Assembly (NCBI RefSeq): GCF_022682495.2
Contig: NC_071391.1
Coordinates: 13,367,680 to 13,431,679 of the forward strand
Direction: 5' to 3'
DNA length: 64,000 nucleotides
From: Desmodus rotundus
Lineage: Eukaryota; Chordata; Mammalia; Chiroptera; Phyllostomidae
Positions 39,669 through 54,600 of the stretch are shown here, one piece after another (position 1 is the first letter of the stretch; each line of letters begins with the position of its first letter). The notes below the pieces were generated by a model. It ran no database searches and was not told the origin of the DNA. It worked only from the letters and a program-made list of their open reading frames with translations. The translations under genes were made by a program, and so were the position numbers.

Positions 39669-42600
39669 GTGGGCACCACTGGATCTCAGGCAGCCACAGG
39701 CACCTGAGATGGAGAACCCTTCCCGCTGGAGGGAGATTCCAGGAGGGCAGGATGGGGGCCAGAGTGGGGCTGGGAGCGCAAGCATTACCGGGGAGCGGGA
39801 GCAAGCGCACCAGTCTTGGGAGAACGCTGTGCCAGCCCCCCAAGCTTATCCCGTGACTTTGCCCTGTTCCCAGATGACTCTAAAAGCAGCTCCCCGGAAC
39901 CTGTCACACACCTGAAGTGGGATGACCCTTACTACGACATCGCCCGGCACCAGATTGTGGAGGTGGCAGGTGAGCACAGCCCTCTTTGCACCTTTTCCCT
40001 TGTAGTCTGTGCTCCTGGGCCTAAGGGGGCCAGGCCCTCGTGCCACAGGGGGAGGGCCGGGGGAGGGGCAGTGCCCATTCTGTGGTCTGACCCCTGACCC
40101 TCAGGCTCCTGAGCACAAGGACCATTCTTTAAACTCACAGACTTGATTGTGGTGGCCACTCAGTTTGTTCACCTGCAACCACATCCTGACCTGTGACCCC
40201 ACTGACCCCACTGTCTCCATGGGCGGATGGTATGTGGGAGGCAGTGTGGGCTACTGGCTTCAAAGTCGGAAAGCCCCGGTGGGATTTCCGGCTTTGCTCT
40301 CTAAACAGTTTCTTCCTGACAGGGTTGTCGAGAGGGTCACGTTGTGAATGTGTCAGGGCCTGGCCCAGGGTGCGGAGTCAGCCCTGAAGAGGTGGTCATT
40401 CACCTCCCTTCCCGCTGACCTCACATCAGCTTTTCTGCCCCACCAGTTACTGGAAAGCGGGGGACGCCAGTTCCTCCTGAGAAACCCTACCTCCAAGGCA
40501 GTCTGGAAGCTAGGGGCCACACGACCCTGGAGCATCAGGCTCCTGGCAGGTGTGCTGCCCTGCTGAGAGTGGGTGCAGAGCACCCCTCGGGTCTTAGCCT
40601 CAGCGCGATCTCACCTTCCTGTTCGTAATGCAGGACCCAGGGGACTCCAGGAGCAGCGAGGCAGCAGAGATGCTGGGGACCTGGTTTCTGCCCCTAGGGT
40701 CCTAATGCTGAAGAGGAAAGGGATTGTGAGATCTTTTGTCTTTTCCCTAATGGTTGTCTGTCCTCGAGGTGAGGCCAAGCAGCTGTAAGCAAGGGTGACA
40801 GCATGGCCCTGCTCCGAGGCATTGGAGTGGATGAGGGGAGCAGGGAGCACAGGGTCCCCGGACCCAGTATGGTACTGGCTGAGGGGGCCCTGCAGGCAGC
40901 CGGCTGTAGGGAAGCAGCAGGGAGTTCCATCTGCCCTGAAAGCTGGGCTCAGAAGGTTACCCCTAATATAAAAGGTGTTTCCATGACATCTGTGCTCCCA
41001 GAGCCTGCCCTGGTCTGGGTTGGGCACCTTGGCTATGGCCTCTCTCACCCCCACTGAAGTAGGCTGAGAGTTCTTTCCCGATCTGGTCCTGACCTGGGCC
41101 CAGGAGAGTCAACTGAAGGCTCAGAACTTTCCTCATTACCAGAGGTGGACCTGACTGGGACATGGGGGCCACCTGATGGGAAGGAGTCTATCCTGACCTC
41201 CTCCTGGCCTACGGGCCCAGGTCTCAAGGCACAGCAGGCTCCCTGCCTCTGCATAGGTGACCCCCTTTCCCCTGCGAGCAGAGCTGCAACCTATTTCTGT
41301 CTCCCCAGGGTGTGATGAGCCTGAGGGGGCCCGGCCAGGTAGGTATGTTCCTGGCTCTCCCTGCTTGGCCTCTCTGGGCTGTGGCCTCTGTGCTGTGGAT
41401 CAGGAAGGGCTCTTGGGGCCGGCTTAATTGCATCTCCACTCTAGGGAGCTGGCAGTGGGCAGTGCCTGGGAGCCGGAAATAGCCAAGAATTATGTGTGGG
41501 GGCTGTGTGGGAATACATCCAGAGCCAAAGGGAAGGGGGTGTCAGGGAGGGAGGGGCCGTGCCCGTGAGTGTGGGGAGGGGGTTGGCTGGCTCTGAGCAA
41601 TGGCCTGGCCTGCATGCTGGCTCCTCAAGCCTGAGCTGAGCGCTGCAGGCCCAGGGCCCCTCTGCTGGGGCTGTTCCCTGTGTGTGCCTGTCTGGCTGCG
41701 GACAGGAGTTTGGGTTGGCACTGCTAGAGTGACACTTGTCTGATGAGACCATGTGACATCCTGGGGGGCTAGTTTCCTGGCATTAGAAACCAGAGAAAGA
41801 GCCCTTGGTGGAATGGAGGAGGGGCTATGTCCCCAACTCCTCTAGCCTCTTTCTCCTTGCTAGTGGTGGCTGTCATGCTCCACTGTCACATTTGACTCAG
41901 TCCAAGTGGGTTCTTCCCAGAAAAGTGGCCCTCCTGAAAGGAAAAACAAAGGCTATTTGTACCATTTGCAATTTCTGCCATGACAGAGTTCAAGCCACCA
42001 ACGTGATGCCAACTGGCTTGCAGTATTCCTGACAATTTAACAATTTAACGAATATGGGAGCCGGCTCCAGCACTTTGCCTAGCCCCCACCTCCCATCTCC
42101 TTGGCCTGCTCTGCAGGTTGTGGGCCTGGCGGGTGGCTGGCCTGGCAGTTCCCAGAATGCCTGCTGGAGGAGCGGGGCTGTTGCTGATTCACACCCAGGC
42201 CACTCGGGAGAGCTCCTGATCGGTATCTGGGGAATGCAGAGGCTTCATTCTCCAGGGGCTGGTCTCTTCTGGGGCTTTCCACCAGTGCTGTGCCTCCTCC
42301 TCACAGAGCCCTGTCCCCCGGCTCCGGACGCACCAGTCCTGCGGCTCCTTCTGTCCCTCCAGTCTCCAGGGCAGAAGTCTGTTCTCTTCTGAGATCAGCA
42401 GGGGAGTTCTGGGCCTTTTTACATATGTTCTTGGAGAAGCAGTCGCCCTGCCTGCTGGCAAATGCCTGGGTCACCCAAGGACTTGGGCACTGCAGGGGGC
42501 GGGGGCTAGACCCTCAGGTTGCCCATATCTCTTTCCTTGCCTGTGCAGGGGTGGGGTCTTGCCATCTGGTTCCTCGCTGCTCTTCCTTTTGACCCCCATG

Positions 42601-45600
42601 CCCATCCTGACCTCACTCAACACGCATTTTGAGAACACCCACTCTAGCACGGGCCCATGGTTAGCACCGAGGATTCACGGAGGGAAGTCACACATTGCTT
42701 CCTGCAAGGAGTGTACAGTCCAGTGAAATGGTTCTTAGCGCTGGTCTGAGAATGTGAAGGATGTGGACCTATTTCCCTAGAAAACACATGCGTGTGCTTG
42801 TAAAACGTGTATGACATCATGACATTGGTGGACGCCCAGAGTGGGGGCCTTGGTTGAGAACCCAGTTTCCTGCGTACAAGGTGCCGGGCCAGCTGAGAGG
42901 TGGGGCCCAGGCACTGGCTCTTCATCCCAGCTGCTTGCTTCACCAGTTACTAGCTCTTCAAATTCCAAACCCAAGGGAGCTCAGACTTTTCTGTCCTGCC
43001 TAAATCCTCAAGTCTGCCAGCCACTGAGTGCTGCTTTACTTTTGGAATCCCCCTGCTCCTCCCAGCATTTTATCCCACATCCAGGGCATTTCCTCTGCTT
43101 TGAGGGGAGTAGGCAAATGATGTCCCTCCCTTCACAGTTCGTGGTAGGAGGTCCAGGGGCTTCTGAAGCTCCAGATTGTACATGAGGCTGGGCTGGCCAG
43201 TCTGATCCTTTGCCCCAGTCTGCTATTTTTCCTTCTGTCTGATCCCATGGGAAGTAAATCAGAGCGAACCCCAGAGGTCCGCCCCCCTCCCGCCTTACCC
43301 CAGTGGCTGGAAGCAGCCCAGCATCTGTATCTAGGCTAGGTTATGAAAGAGCAGGCGGCATCCGGCTCTTTAACGTAGACCTGCTGCTGGATGAACTGCT
43401 CCTTCTGCCCCTCAGACAGCCTTGCAGAGGGTTCTCTGCTTGTCAGTCTGGAGAAGTTCTGCCCCATGCTCTGGGAAACTCACCGCCTAAAGCGGTCTGA
43501 TGACCTAGATGCCGTGAGCAAACTCCGAAATAGAGCTGCGCACACCACGTCACGCTGGCCGCTGTCTTTGTGCAGGCTCCTGACATTTATTGAATACCTG
43601 CCACGTGCTGGGCTCTGGACTGGTGCGAGAGAGTCCAGGATGGACGAGACACAGTCCTGTCTTTGAGCTGCTCACTAGCCAGGCATGTCAACAGTTACAC
43701 AGGGGAGTCAAAGTGTCATGGGTGATGTTCATGCTTGGAGCCATGAAGAGGGACAGCTAACTTGTCTGGGGGAAGGAGGAGAGGACACAGGCTTCTGGAA
43801 GGAGATTATGCCTGGGATGAGTCTAAAGGATTCAAAGGAGTTAGCCTAGAGCAGGGGAGCAAAACTCTACAGAAAGGTCTGCCTGGCATGAGAACCAGCA
43901 GAGACTCAAAGCAGCCTAATGTGGACAGGGCTGCAAGCACTTCTGCGTTGCAAGTGTGCACAGAGTGAGCCTGGGGAGAGGCAGGAGCCGAGCCTGGAGA
44001 ACCCTGTGAGCCATTCCAAGGAATGTAGCCAGCAGGGACTGGGGCCCTGGCCCACATTCCAGAAGCCTCCTTCATCCTCTCCATTGATGCTGGCCCTAGC
44101 CCTAGGGAATAGAGTCAGAGCCCTGGCAACCACTTTGGAAAAGCGCTGACCGCTAAGTGAAGTCACCGACTGAGAAGGATCGTTGAGGTCACGGCTTATT
44201 GAATATGGAGAAGACACTCAGCATGGAGGATCCTCAGTCCTTGGAGGGAGATGGGAGGCGGACTCGTTGCCTTCCATGGGTTGTAAAAGCAATCAGGACA
44301 TGGCAAGTGTGGGTCGGTGACTGGAGAGGCACGAGGGTAGAGATGCAGGGAAGGTCCATGGGCCAGGGGAGAGTAGGGACCAAATCTTGTCCCCACTGGG
44401 CTTTGCTTGGGTTGCCTGGTCCCTGCTGGCCCTGGAAGAACATCTTAACCTTGGGGTGGGGGAAATGGCTATGTCTCAGGAGCTCCCCAGCTTCATGACA
44501 AAGCCAGGCAGTCAGACTGCCACACTGACTAGTTTTGGACAAACGTCCCAGAGAGATTACATCCAAATGAGCCCTTTCCTCCAGCGTTACAAACTCCTCT
44601 TAACTTCATGTTCTTTGGAATATCCTTCACGAGAAAGGATATGTTCTTAGAAATGTCCAGGAGTTAGAGGCAAGTGTGGTCAATAATGCTGCTAATAAAA
44701 TCAGAAAGGGTTGTTAGTGGTCAGAGAGGAGCCACTACGATGTCATCGGTCTGCTTTCCTCTGTGAGGTTCCCCGAGCACATGCTGCTTAGAGGGGGTGC
44801 TTCTGAAGCAAGCGTGGGCGTCCAAGGTGATTGTTTGGCAAGACGACATTACTTTGAAGGGTGGGACTTTAACAGTGAGGTGAGACTCGCATAACATAGC
44901 AAGAACCATTTTCGGTTGTGCGTTTCGGCGGTCGTTAGCAGTCACGATGCCGTAGACCCGTACGTAGTTCCGGCATTTCGGCCATGCCCATACAAACCCC
45001 GTACTCGTAAGCAGCCGGGCTCTGTTCTTGCCCCTCCCAGCCTTTGGTAGCCGCTAATTTGCTTTCTGTCTCTATGGATTTCCCTATTCTAGATAGGGCA
45101 TGTAAATGGAATCATATGATATGTAACCCTTTGTGACGGGCTTCTTCCATCTAGCAGTGTTTCCAAGGTTCACCCACAGTGTAGCATGTGTCAGTACTTC
45201 GTTGCTTTTTATAGCTGAACAGTATTCCGTTGTGCAGATACACCACCCTTTCTTTACCTAGTCATCCGCCGATGGACAGTGGGCTTGCTTCCACCAGGTG
45301 TGATTTTTAAAGTCACGTTCTTTCTTTTCTTTTTTTTTTATAAAGATTTTATTTATTTTTAGAGAGAGGGGAAGGGAGGGAGTAAGAGAGGGAGAGAAAC
45401 ATCGATGTGTGAGGGATACATCGATTGGTTGCCTCTTGCACGCTCCCGACTGGGGCCCTGGCCCATAACCCAGGCATGTGCCCTGACTGGGAATCGAACT
45501 GGCAACCTTTTGGTTTGCAGGCAAGTACTCAGTCTGCTGAGCCACACCAGCCAGGACCATGTTATTTTTTTATACCCCAGCCTAGTAGCCCTGAGAGCAA

Positions 45601-48600
45601 CCTGTCCCTCTCAGCCACACCCCCTCGAGTGCCAGTAGCTGCCCGAGGTACATCTGCACGGGCCGCTCTGGCCCTTGTCCTAACAGGTGCAGGTCTCTAG
45701 GCCTGGTACCTTTCAGGTTCTCAGCCTGCCTCTCTTATTTCATCTTTCACCCACCACGCTGCATCTGTCTCCACACTTAGGTGATGACAAGTATGGGCGG
45801 AAGATCATTGTGTTTAGTGCCTGCCGAATGCCCCCAAGCCACCAGCTGGACCACAGCAAGCTCCTGGGGTGAGTACCCGAAGGGCAGGCGGTGGGGCGTG
45901 TGCCCAGATCCTCGGTTTGTCCTTTTCCTTACTCTCCCTGCCTGTGGGGGGTGCCAGGCCCCCTCTGTCAGTGCCTCCCCTCGTCTCCTGGGGGAGCTAT
46001 TTTATACTTGGGGGAGTCAGACCTGGTTTCTAGTCCTCTTTTTCTAAACTTTTCCCAGGGGAAAAACATCCAGCCCTCCTTTCCTATAGGAGTGAGGCAC
46101 TGCCTGCAAAAATGTTTTGAAAAGTGGAATACTGTCCAAATGTGAGGGCTGATGACCGCAGTGGTGTGGTATCCGATGTGGTCGTGGTCATTCCATATTT
46201 AGATGAGACAGTCCTGCCTGGGTTCTGTTAGACAAATACATACCATAGCTCCGGTTACTCTAGAAATCTCCTGATGCAAATCCAGAGGCTGATTGGAAGT
46301 GGGAGTTTGATGAACCCTGTTCCCATAAACATTCATCACTGAGCCTGGGCTGAGCTGGCCTGGGGCCCCTAGCATGTGCGGGACCTTCTCAGAGGCAGGG
46401 CCTTACCGACTTCCTCCTGATGCTCCTCGGTGTAGGTACAGTTCCCATCTCTCACTGCTGTCCCGACCAGCTCAAAGCATTCCCTGAAACTGAAAATTCT
46501 GCGCTGCCTGAACCAGCTCTTTGGAAACCTGACTGGTTGGTTGTGTGTGTGGAGGGTGTGGTAAGGGGCTGGGACAGCCCAGGGGCACAGCAACAGAAGG
46601 GGGAGGGCCTCAGTGCAGAGTATCTGTAGCCCCAGTGAGCGAGGACCGGCCAGAGTCTCCCCAGCCCTGTGTGACATCTTTCTCTTTGGCCTCCTGAACC
46701 CTTCTCCCATCATTCTTCAAATCGGCAGGCTGAGCCTTGTCCCGGGTCCCATGTGCGTGGGCCAGCCGGAAACAGGCCAGAGAGCTCAGCCTGAGGGTGG
46801 CTGAGTCACATGTCCCCCAACCCCCTGTTTTGCCACAGTTTTAACACATCTGACAAAGCAGGTGACAGACTCCTGGCCAGATACTTGTCTGAGTAGGAGG
46901 AAGTCAGAGCATGGGGATGGGAAAGCACCCAGTTTTCAGGAGAGAGCCTGATGAGGGCGGTGGCACCCACTCTGGGGCTTTATCTGGCTTCAGGAAGCCA
47001 TCTGCCATCTGTCCGGGCCTGTGTCCCGCACAGGTCTCCCCACCCCCACCCGACCTGGTCACAGCCCCTGTGAGAGCAGAGAGGCACATCTAGCAGGGGT
47101 CAGTCCTGTCCTCTTGTTCTCAGTCGGGTCATCTCCATCTTGGCTCTCCCAGCTGTCCCGTCTGGGGGCTGAAGCAGGAAGTGTCTGAAGCTTGGATGTG
47201 GAGGACCAGCCGTCTTCAGCTCTGCTCTTACTGGCTGTGCGCGTGGAGGCCCATCTCTTCTGAGTCCTATGAAAATAAGCATTGCCTCGCGAGCTCGTTG
47301 TGGGCATCACGAGAGCTACATGCATGAAATGCCACTGTATACATTGGTCAAGTGTTACAGATTTCAGGAATTTTAAACAATGGAGATAGCTATGAAGGAA
47401 AGATATAGACAACTATATAAAATGTTGCCCATAAACCTATCCCCCAGAGAAAACCAATGTTAATATTTTAGTGTGTGTGCTTCCTACTTTTTAAAATAAC
47501 ATAGACAGAGCTCTATAGTAGATTTCGTATCTTAATGGTTTTTATCTTCTAAGCATTAACCATTCACCAAAGACATCCTTTAAATTTTTTTATTGACATA
47601 TGCTATGTATACAGTGAAGTGAACCAGTTATGTATACTACTTGATGAACTTTGACCTGCCATGTCAACCCCACCCACAAACCTCTCCTTGCTCTTCTGGT
47701 TCCCACCCGAAAGGGTGACTACTGTCCTGACACCGCGCTTCACAGACTGGTTTTGTCCGAAGGAGCATCCTGTGAGGCATTCTATTCATAGACGTCCTGT
47801 GATTTATTTAACCAGCTCTCTGTTGTAGCACAGTTAGCCTGCTGCTCAGGCTTTTTTTGTTTTTTCCCATTATAAAGGAGGCTGCAATGAACAGCTTCTA
47901 CACAGACGTTTCTGTTCATCTCTGCTTATTTTCCTAGGGTAAATTCCTGGACCTATTTACAAGGTCAAAGAGTAGGAACATTTATAGCTGAGAATAGACG
48001 GCACCGTATCGCCCTCCAAGAGGCTCTAACATCCATCAAAGGATGAGTGTGTTTCCACTACAACTATTAACCTTTCGTGGTGGCAAAATGCCATCTTTAA
48101 AAAAATTTTTTTAATGTATTTTATTGATTATGCTATTAAAGTTGTCCCATTCCCCCCCTTTATTCCCCTCTGCCCTGCATACCCCCTCCCACCCACATAC
48201 CCCCCCCCCTTTATTTCATGTCCATGGGTCATACATACAAGTTCTTCAGCTTCTCCATTTCGTATACTATTCTTACCCTCCCCCTGTCTATTTTCTACCT
48301 ACCATTTATGCTACTTATTCTCTGTACCTCTCCTTCCTCTCTCCCCCTCCCACTCCCCTGTTGATAACCCTCCACATGATCTCCATTTCTGTGGTTCTGT
48401 TTCTGTTCTAGTTGTTCCCTTAGTTTGCTTTTGTTTTTGTTTTAGGTGTGGTTGTTAATAACTGTTTGCTGTCATTTTTACTGTTCATTTTTTGTATCTT
48501 CTTTTTCTTAGATAAATCCCTTTAACATTTCATATAATAAGGGCTTGGTGATGATGAACTCCTTTAACTTGACCTTATCTGAGAAGCACTTTATCTGCCC

Positions 48601-51600
48601 TTCCATTCTAAATGATAGCTTTGCTGGATACACTAATCTTGGATGTAGGTCCTTGCCTTTCATGACTTTGAATACTTCTTTCCAGCCCCTTCTTGCCTGT
48701 AAGGTTTCTTTTAAGAAATCAGCTGACAGTCTTATGGGAACTCCTTTGTAGGTAACTGTCTCCTTTTCTCTTGCTCCTTCTAAGATTCTCTCCTTATCTT
48801 TAACCTTGGGTAATGTAATGATGATGTGCCTTGGTGTGTTCCTCCTTGGGTCCAGCTTCTTTGGGACTCTGAGTTTCCTGGACTTCCTGGGTGTCTATTT
48901 CCTTTGCCAGATGAGGGAAGTTCTCCTTCATTATTTGTTCAAATAAGTTTTCAAGTTTTCGTTCTTCCTCTTCTCCTTCTGGCACCCCTATAATTTGGAT
49001 GTTGGAACATTTAAAGATGTCCTGGAGGTTCCTAAGCCTCTCCTCATTTTTTTGAATTCTTGTTTCTTCTTTCTTTTCTGGTTGGATGTTTCTTCCTTCC
49101 TTCTGGTCCACACCGTTGATTTGAGTCCCATTCTCCTTCCCATCACTATTGGTTCCCTGTTCATTTTCCTTTGTTTCTCTTAGCATAGCCTTCATTTTTT
49201 CATCTAATTTGAGACCAAATTCAACCAATTCTGTGAGCTTCCTGATTACCAGTGTTTTGAACTATGCATCTGATAGGTTGGCTATCTCTTCATTGCTTAG
49301 TTGTATTTTTTCTGGAGCTTTGATCTGTTCTTTCATTTGGGCCATTTTTTTTGTCTTGGTGCACCTGTTACATAGTAAGGGGCAGAGCCTTAGGTGTTCA
49401 CCGGGGCAGGGTAATGCTGGTCCCTGCATCGTGATGCTGTATGTGGGGGAGGGGTCCGAGAGGGAACAATGGTGCTTGCTCCTCTCTTTGCCAGCTTTCA
49501 ATCACTCCCTCTGCTACCCACAAGCAAGTTGGGCCCTTCTGGTGCTGATTCCAGGTGGGTGGGCTTGAGTATGTTCTAGGACCCTGTGGGTCTCTCCAAC
49601 GACCTGTCCTGTGAGGCTGTGAGTTTCTCCCACTACTGCCTCAACCCCCACAGGTGGTGTCAGTCAGAGGTTTGAGGCTTTATTTCCCCGTGCTGGAGCC
49701 CTGGGTTGCGTGGTCTGTCTCATTCCCCAGTTGTTCCTCCCGGTTTATCTGCACTCGAATGTGGGACCACTTGCTCCACCAGCCGCCGCCTTGCCATGAG
49801 TCCTGTCTGCCCCGGCTGCCTGTCTCCCCCGCTCCTACCGGTCTGGATGAATGTTTCGTCTTTATCTCCTTGGTTGTCGGACTTCCATACAGTTTGATTT
49901 TGTGTCAGTTCTGGTTGTTTTTTGTTTTTAAATTGTTGTCCTTCTCTTGGTTGTGCGAGGAGGCACAGTGAGTCTACCTGTGCCTCCATCTTGGCCGGAA
50001 GTCTCTGACTTGCACTGCTAAAAAAATATTTTTAGTCCTCACTAAAGGATGTTTACTCTTTTAATATTTTAATTTTTTATTTTTAAAAGATTTTATTTAG
50101 TTTTAGAGAGAGGGGAAGGAAGAGAGAGAGGGACAGGAACATCAATGTGAGAGATCACCTCCTGTACACATTCGGGATCAAACCCACAACCTGACCAGGA
50201 ATCGAGCCCTTGACCTTTTGGTGTGTGGGGCAGTGCTCCAACCAACTAACACACACTGCCAGGACTTTCTTTTTTTAATGTAGTTTTATGTTGATAGAGT
50301 GAGATAGATGCTATCTCTATCACCTGCAAAACTGTCTTTTCAAATTAAAAACATATATTGAGCTTGCTTGTTTTGGGGGCCAGAATGGCTCCAGGTGTCA
50401 GACCGGTGGGGTCAGACTGGATCTCAGTGCAGCAACCTCAGTACCTGAGTTCTGGCTAAGAAAGGATTCAGAGCCAAGACTCAAACTGGAAGAGGAAGCT
50501 TATTTAGAAAGTCACAGAGGGAGAAGTGAGTTGTAGAAGAAATGGGCTCAGGGAACAAGTGACAAAGGCAAAAGAAGGGACCTTGGAACTTAGGAGAAAG
50601 AGAGGGAGGGAAACCGCGCCTGGGGGGAAGGAGGTGAGGGAAAGTGCGGGTGCTCTCCACAGAGAGAGCCACTGCAAAATGCCATCTTCATGTGACAGAT
50701 CTTTGCAAAGTGTTCAATGTGCCTAAGGCTCAAGTTCCTGTGGAGCAATAGTGATTGGAATTACAACAGTAACTCACATTCCTAGACACCTCAGTGCCAC
50801 CTAGCACCCAAGGACCACTGTGTAAATTGCTGTTCTCTAGGTTAGATCAGGTGGTATCTGGGCACTGAGCCAAATCTTTGGGCCCCTCCCCACATCCCTT
50901 CCCCCCTCCCTCCCTCCCTTGGGAAGCCCTTAGCATTCCCACCTCCCAGCCTCCAGTGGGGATCCTGCTGAGGCCTGGGGCTGTCCAACCAGAAGAAGGG
51001 CATCCCAATGGACTCCCCCCTTTCTGGAATTCTTGGCTATTTTCTTCATACCTCTCTGCCTCAGGTGGGCTCCACACTGTGTGTGTTCCCTTGGGTGGTA
51101 GATATCACGTTGTGAGCATAGGGATGTGAGATGTGGTTCTTCGGTGCACAAAAAGCCCAGTGATTGGAGCGGGGGAGGGGGACCCTCTGGCCACCCCACC
51201 CCCTCTCGTGGGGAGTGTTTTACCACCTGTGCTGGGAGTTCTAGTATAAGAAGGAGAGCTGCGCTGGGGTTGAGAATGCAGGCTTGGGAGTTAGACAGTC
51301 ACCTCCAGGCTCCACCATAAGCTAGCTCTGCGGAGGACCTTGGATAAACACTTGGCCTCTGTAAGCCTCATTGCCCTTACTCGTGAGGAGGGGATAACAC
51401 CTGCCTTGGTTGTTATGAGGAAAGCATGAGATAATGTGTGCAAAGTGCTAGGCAGACACTATAAGCTTAATACCGATAAATGGTGACTACCATTACTATG
51501 GACTCGGCAGTCCTGCGAGGGCCCTGTGAGTCCCATTTTTACCGCAGGTGCGTGCGAGGGCGCCAGTTACAGTCCTGGTCTCCTGACCTGTAGCCAGTGC

Positions 51601-54600
51601 TCAAAACTGAGAGCTGTCGTTGATATGATTATTCCTGTTGCTCAGCCCAGCGCAGCCACAACCCCTCCCCACGACACAGCGGCTGATGATGCAGCCACAA
51701 TGGACAGTGCAGGGTCAGGGGTGCACGGGGAGGGGGCATGATATAAGCAGGAGACTCCTGGGACACGCGCTTCTGTCTGAAGGGCCCCCTTGTGTGCAGG
51801 GCAGGCCCGAGCAGGTCTTTTCTCTTGAAGGTACCTGAAGCACACGCTGGACCAGTACGTGGAGAGCGACTACACGCTGCTCTACCTGCACCACGGCCTG
51901 ACCAGCGACAACAAGCCCTCCCTCAGCTGGCTCCGCGATGCCTACCGGGAGTTTGACCGCAAGTGGGTGGGGGCCCGGGGCGGGTGGCTCTGGAGCCAGC
52001 AGCTCTGTCAGGGTCTGGGCTGCCCTCTGCTTGGGCAGGAGCTCATTCCATGCCCAGGGGGAGTCAGGTGCCCACAGCCAGGTCAAATGCAAAGAAATCT
52101 GAAGTTGGAATGGCCTGGGCTTAAATCCCACTTTCTCTACTTACTCTGTGACCTTTTATGTTATGCAACCTCTCTGAGCCTGTTTCCTAATCTGTAAAAT
52201 GGAGCAGCAACGACACTTCGCAGGCTTGCGTGAATAGTCAGATCAGAAAATGCCCATGACGAGCCTGGCTCTGCGGCGCCCCCGGCATGCCCCCGCTAAT
52301 GCCCGCTCTGCCCCCGCAGGTACAAGAAGAACATCAAGGCCCTGTACATCGTGCACCCCACAATGTTCATCAAGACACTGCTCATCCTCTTTAAGCCCAT
52401 CATCAGGTAAGCAGGCTGAGGGCAGGGTGCTTCCCCGTGAACTCCGAAGCAGATGCCAGAGGAGGGCAAGCATCCTGGGGACAGGCCTGTGTAGGGCGGG
52501 GCCTCTGTCTGATCAGGGAGGGGCGCTGAGGGGCAGTGGAGGCCTGCCCCAGCCGGTGCACTTCCCGACCTTCTCCCTGTCCCCTACCTGCAGCTTCAAG
52601 TTTGGGCAGAAGATCTTCTATGTGAATTACCTGAGCGAGCTGAGCGAGCATGTGAAGCTGGAGCAGCTGGGGATCCCCCGCCAAGTGCTTAAGTGAGGCC
52701 GGCCAGGGACTGTGTGTGCCCACGGGGTGGCATCTGTGGGCACGGGTCCTGTTTGTGGGGGTGGGACGTGCCAGCCAATGGGGAGAAAGCCTTGAGAACT
52801 CCAGGACAAGCAGAGGAAACCGATAAGACAGCATGGAGGGGCCAGAGAGAGAGAGTTCGAATTTCATTTCTGTCACTTAGAAGCCATGTGACTGACTCTC
52901 TCTGAAGTGCTCCCTTCCTCGTGTGTAAAGCAGGGCTGTGGCGAGGGTTGAATAAAGTGAACTGCATGAAAGCACACAAGTGCTGACAAAGGAGGGCTGC
53001 CCTAGCGACTACAGGGCCTGACCGCCCCACCCTGCCTACTCCCCCAGGTACGATGACTTCCTGAAGTCCACACAGAAGAGCCCTGCCACGGCCCCCAAGC
53101 CCATGCCGCCGCGGCCCCCTCTGCCCAACCAGCAGTTTGGGGTCTCACTGCAGCAGTGAGTATGGGACAGCGGGGGCCTAGGGGCTGGGGGCCGGGGCCT
53201 GGAACGGGCTACAGACTGCACTCACTGCCCTTGTTCCCACAGCCTCCAGGAGAAGAACCCAGAGCAGGATCCCATTCCGCTCGTGCTCCGGGAGACCATT
53301 GCCCACCTACAGGCCCACGGTGAGTGCCAGGGCCCCCCCTGCCTCCAGAGCCACCCCCTGGGGAAGCTGCTAGGCAGGGTGCACCAGCACCCACACTGAC
53401 CCTGACCGGAGCCCCAAGACAGAACAGTGGGGGAGTCTACACACCGCCTCCCAGCTCTGAGACTCACCTGGCCCCACCGTTTCCAGCTCTCACCACAGAA
53501 GGGATTTTCCGGAGGTCCGCCAACACCCAAGTTGTGCGGGAAGTGCAGCAGAAGTACAACATGGGTGAGTGGTCCGGGGATGCGCCCAGGCCCTCGGGGT
53601 GGTCCAGGTCGCACAAGTGGGGGCTGGGGGTAGAGGGTGGAGGGGGCTGGCTTGGGGGCATGTGTGTGACTGTTATGGGGCCTCGCGGCTCTTTGCTGCC
53701 CTGTAAACAAGGGCCCCAGATTCTGTTCCTGTCAGAGGTTTTGTGGCATTTGGTATAATCACGTGGGTCCTGCTCCCTCGTCGGTCAGGCTCCTGGGTCC
53801 TGGGTTCAGGTTCATTGGAAGACAAGGAACGACTGCGTGTGCTGGGGCCCCACTCCACGCAGATGGCCTGATCCTGTCACAGAGGAAGAGGGGAGGCCTC
53901 TGGAGGGGCGGCTGGCCTCCAGGCGAGGCCCAGCTCCTCCCTCCCCACCCCCACCTTTAGGGCTGCCTGTGGACTTCGACCAGTACGATGACTTGCACCT
54001 GCCAGCGGTCATCCTCAAGACCTTCCTCCGCGAGCTTCCTGAGCCGCTGCTCACCTTTGACCTCTACCCCCATGTGGTGGGCTTCCTCAGTGAGTGCCCT
54101 TTCTCCCTCCTCGACTCTGAGCTGCTTCTGCTGGGTCTGCTAGACTCGGAGCAGGCGGGTTTGGCCTGTCCTCTGAGGAAAGTCTGGTTGGGGTCTCCCC
54201 TCGAGTCTCCTGTGAGGGCTTCCTGCATCCTGGGCCCTCATTCCTCATAGACATTGACGAGAGCCAGAGAGTAGAGGCCACGCTGCAGGTCCTTCAGACG
54301 CTGCCCGAGGAGAACTACCAGGTGCTGCGTTTCCTCACTGCCTTCCTGGTGCAGGTGAGACTCTACCGCCCACCTGATGAGGGGGGCGGGGGGCGGAGCT
54401 CCAGCAGGCGTGGGAGGCAGGATCCGTGGCATCCGCTGCAGCCCTCTGATTGATTGCCCTGCACAGGTGTCTGCCCTCTGTGACCAGAACAAGATGACCA
54501 ACACTAACTTGGCCGTCGTCTTTGGCCCTAACCTGTTGTGGGCCAAGGATGCTGCCATCACTCTCAAGGCCATTAACCCCATCAACACCTTTACCAAGTT

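Larger units (their letters stand above)
39970..45780 (+). other. ARHGAP1: ARHGAP1 intron, 5.8 kb
   Basis: Holds an L1 remnant at 44960 and a VES SINE at 45325. 43575-44170 looks like an old dispersed repeat that I cannot name. The remainder shows no exon or RNA gene I can support. Confidence 0.6.
45869..51830 (+). other. ARHGAP1: ARHGAP1 intron, 6 kb
   Basis: Dominated by mobile DNA: an L1 remnant split by a HAL1-like element, a VES SINE and a MIR. 45869-47430 and 50345-51235 hold nothing I recognise. Confidence 0.65.
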
